A stretch of 7,113 nucleotides of DNA from NCBI GenBank assembly GCA_003565035.1, contig PXDP01000297.1, positions 1-7,113 on the forward strand. The letters are read 5' to 3'. Within the stretch, counting starts at the first letter, position 1. Each line of letters opens with the position of its first letter. Below the pieces are notes generated by a model. It searched no databases. It had not been told where the DNA came from and saw nothing but the letters and a program-made list of their open reading frames with translations. The stretch comes from PVC group bacterium. GTDB taxonomy: Bacteria > Verrucomicrobiota > Kiritimatiellia > SS1-B-03-39 > UBA6053. The position numbers and the translations under genes are program-made. Below, piece by piece: positions 4,883 to 7,113 of the stretch.

Positions 4883-7113
4883 TCCCGGGCCTCCGTCGGC
4901 GTGGAATCGAGAAGAACCGCCCCTGCTCCGTGTCGGCGAATGGCGTGTGCCATGGCTGGAAAATGACGCTGAATACGGCGGATTTGAATTTCTGACGGTG
5001 CTGCGGGCATGGTTTCGATGTGGATTTCCATCAGGTGCGCCGACTCATTGAGTTCCAGAGCATAGCGGACTTTTTCAGGAGGGTCGTCTTCGGGAGAGTC
5101 CGCTGTGGTCAACATCCCGGGGTCGATCACATGCCGGAAAGCATCCGGTTCCACCCGGTAGGGAAGCCGTTGACGCCAGAAGGCGGGTTTGCCGGGAGTC
5201 CCCAGAATCAGTACCTGCAGATGGCCAGACTCATCGCTGTTTACAAAGCCCAGACTGCGGCCGGGCGGTGGTTGATTCCGATCGCTTCCCACCTGATACA
5301 CATCAATGGAGTTCACTTCGATTTCCGGTTCGCCGTCCAGAGGATTGGCCGGCCAGAACATCAAATGACGCTCATGCCGGGATGTGCTGCCCCGCCATGC
5401 GTCCACGGGACTGCTGATAAAATACCAGCGGTTCAATTCGAGTTCCATTAATTGGCGGTAGGGAAGGGTGCCCATGTAAATTCGGGTGCGGCGCGGGCCG
5501 ATGGCCCAGGGATGCGCAGGGCGGTCATCCGGAGGCGGATTCACCCGCAGCCAAATTCCCAGTCGCTCTCCGCGCCGTAAGAGGTGCATGGGCCACTGCC
5601 CCCGCACCACTCTGGCCAGCGGCTCGTCTCCGGGAGCACCAAATCGGAACCGTGTGCTGGTGACATCCAGAGGGCTGTCCTGATCGAGTGTGGCAGGCAG
5701 GGGGGGGTGCAGCCCCAGCAGCGGAGACCAGTCCGGCGTGCCGCCCCGGGAGGCCGGGCTGTCAAAGTTGATCTCCACATTCCCCGATACCCGCCAGCGT
5801 GTAAAGGAATGAACGGCCAGGCGTTTTCTGGACCACCAGGGCGGCGGGGCCTGGGTACTGATATCAAACAGGGAATTCGTGGTCTGCAATTCGCTGAAGC
5901 CCGTCCGTTCCGGCGCGAAATTATGGCGTGCCGCCCTGGAGCCCGACGGTCTCAGCTCCATGAGGTGATGGGTGTGCATGGGGAAAGTGAATTCAATCCA
6001 TCCTCCGTCCGGATCGGCGGACGATTCGCCGAACGGGCGGGCGTTCAGGGTTTGCCTGACCAGATGGGTTTCCGGCATCGTACCTTCACGCGGATCGAAG
6101 ACTACCCGGTGGAAAAGCAGATCCGTCGGTCCGGCCCAGGGCACCGGCAGAGCGAGTCGTGCTTCCGCGCCCCGGATCCACATGGGCGTGTGCACGAGCA
6201 CCTGCACCGAATCCCGGCCGTTGTCGGCCACCGCCCAGAACGCCTGGCCGATTTCAGGGTTGCGGCCTTCCGGGGTCAGGTTCGCCAGACTTTTCCGATA
6301 GGCCGGTCCGCCGAACCGAAAGGTGTTCCGCAGGTAGTGCCACATCAGCCCCGGGGTGTCGTCTCCGGCCGGAAACATCGGCCCGCCCGGAAAAGAGTCA
6401 TGCAGCATCGCCGCCCGGTCGTAGGTCATCAGGTGTTCTGCCAGCATGGCGTGAACCGACCGGCTTGCATAAGGAGTCTGCCGTTCAATATACCCATGGA
6501 ATGACGAGCGAAGGCTCAGGACGATGTCGCGGGTGGAAGCGAGACCGTCCGCATCCAGCTCCCCGGCCAAAAAAGCCTGGCGGTGATTCACGTCCCGGTA
6601 CAGATGATGATTATAGTGTGCAGGAAGCCGCCCCAGCAGAACGGTTCGATCGGTTTCCCGGGGATGAAAATAAACCATAACTTCGGTGTCGGGGTATAGG
6701 GAGCGGAGAGTTTCCTCGGCAGCAAACCCCGCGGAATTCCGGGGCAGGACCCAACTGTGGAACAGATTGCCGTACACATACACCGCCGCGCCCAGACAGG
6801 GGGCGGGTCCGCCCGGTTGGGGATTCACCACCCGGACGGCGGGCATCATGCCCCGCGCCACCGCCATGCCCAGACGGCGGTGCCAAATCTCCAATTCCCG
6901 TGCCGCGTAAGGATCCGCCGACTTCAGCCGTTCGAATTTCCTGACGGATTCCCGCCAGGCCGCCTCCAGTTCTGAAGGGACCGTCGGGGGCGCGCCCCCC
7001 TGAAGCGGCGGAAAGGCTTCCGGCTCGAAACGGGTACGCGGCAGGGGAAGTTCAACCGAAACCGTCCGAACCCAGGCGCTGTCCCGCCGGTTCAGACTTT
7101 CCGCGTTTTCCGC
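4879..7113 (-). CDS. Large protein of unrecognised family with carbohydrate-binding-like beta regions (5' end cut off by window edge)
   Basis: The frame is open from the right edge for 744 residues to a TGA at 4881-4879; the true start and any signal peptide lie outside. Numbering within the window: the first roughly 240 residues are mixed alpha/beta (VYVYGNLFHSW at 112-122, EVMVYFHP at 144-151). Residues about 290-390 look like beta-sandwich strands (VQVLVHTPMW, WIEFTFPMHTHHLMELRP), resembling the domain that often follows a glycoside hydrolase catalytic barrel. About 440-605 looks like a galactose-binding jelly roll: paired strands at GIWLRVNP (519-526), ELNRWYFISSPVDAW (559-573) and EIEVNSIDVYQVG (597-609). 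The C-terminal 707-729 is a basic amphipathic helix. It is rich in W, P, R and H. It is coupled by ATGA to the ILEI-domain gene. A glycan-active or glycan-binding exported protein is the leading guess, but I recognise no catalytic motif and assign no function. Confidence 0.85.
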   Translation of the reverse strand, partial: AENAESLNRRDSAWVRTVSVELPLPRTRFEPEAFPPLQGGAPPTVPSELEAAWRESVRKFERLKSADPYAARELEIWHRRLGMAVARGMMPAVRVVNPQPGGPAPCLGAAVYVYGNLFHSWVLPRNSAGFAAEETLRSLYPDTEVMVYFHPRETDRTVLLGRLPAHYNHHLYRDVNHRQAFLAGELDADGLASTRDIVLSLRSSFHGYIERQTPYASRSVHAMLAEHLMTYDRAAMLHDSFPGGPMFPAGDDTPGLMWHYLRNTFRFGGPAYRKSLANLTPEGRNPEIGQAFWAVADNGRDSVQVLVHTPMWIRGAEARLALPVPWAGPTDLLFHRVVFDPREGTMPETHLVRQTLNARPFGESSADPDGGWIEFTFPMHTHHLMELRPSGSRAARHNFAPERTGFSELQTTNSLFDISTQAPPPWWSRKRLAVHSFTRWRVSGNVEINFDSPASRGGTPDWSPLLGLHPPLPATLDQDSPLDVTSTRFRFGAPGDEPLARVVRGQWPMHLLRRGERLGIWLRVNPPPDDRPAHPWAIGPRRTRIYMGTLPYRQLMELELNRWYFISSPVDAWRGSTSRHERHLMFWPANPLDGEPEIEVNSIDVYQVGSDRNQPPPGRSLGFVNSDESGHLQVLILGTPGKPAFWRQRLPYRVEPDAFRHVIDPGMLTTADSPEDDPPEKVRYALELNESAHLMEIHIETMPAAPSEIQIRRIQRHFPAMAHAIRRHGAGAVLLDSTPTEARE

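Noticed and set aside
5584..6504. Plus-strand open frame of about 306 codons
   Set aside because: Antisense to the continuous frame of the large protein; rich in R, G, P and Q with no domain or SD support.
6892..6894. TTG at 6894 as the start codon of the large protein
   Set aside because: The same frame stays open for another 73 codons to the window edge with protein-like composition, so the gene most likely begins outside the window and the TTG is an internal leucine.

Overview
The window has a G+C-rich (visually near 60%) bacterial gene layout with every recognisable gene on the minus strand, so it reads right to left. Nothing fixes the taxon. The combination of a high-GC genome, SD sites at only some genes, an ILEI/FAM3-type domain in a secreted bacterial protein and a large unrecognised protein with carbohydrate-binding-like strands would fit the Planctomycetes-Verrucomicrobia-Kiritimatiellota-Lentisphaerae group. 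That placement is an inference, not something shown by the sequence.

From right to left: (1) 7113-4879, the C-terminal 744 residues of a large protein entering from the right edge, whose family I do not recognise; (2) 4882-3779, a 367-residue exported protein with a helical/coiled-coil N-terminal half and a C-terminal ILEI (FAM3/PANDER-type) domain, joined to gene 1 by an ATGA overlap behind a strong SD site; (3) a 130-bp gap with a stop-codon-overlapping hairpin, a plausible promoter and a leader hairpin; (4) 3648-2842, a FabI/InhA-type enoyl-ACP reductase; (5) an 83-bp gap with an imperfect inverted repeat; (6) 2758-2667, tRNA-Ser(GCU) with encoded CCA, followed at once by a well-formed intrinsic terminator; (7) 2588-1242, trkA, and (8) 1230-1 (runs off the left edge), trkH, forming a two-gene potassium-uptake operon.

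The left part is housekeeping: TrkA is the cytoplasmic nucleotide-gated RCK regulator of the TrkH membrane channel subunit, FabI completes the fatty-acid elongation cycle, and the tRNA reads AGC/AGU serine codons. The right part is the accessory region. The two translationally coupled genes there are the best candidates for something undescribed: a probable secreted pair in which one protein carries an ILEI domain, best known from animal FAM3 cytokine-like proteins and the stem of the glycosyltransferase POMGnT1, and the other carries beta-sandwich, carbohydrate-binding-like regions. No stretch longer than about 130 bases lacks a gene.
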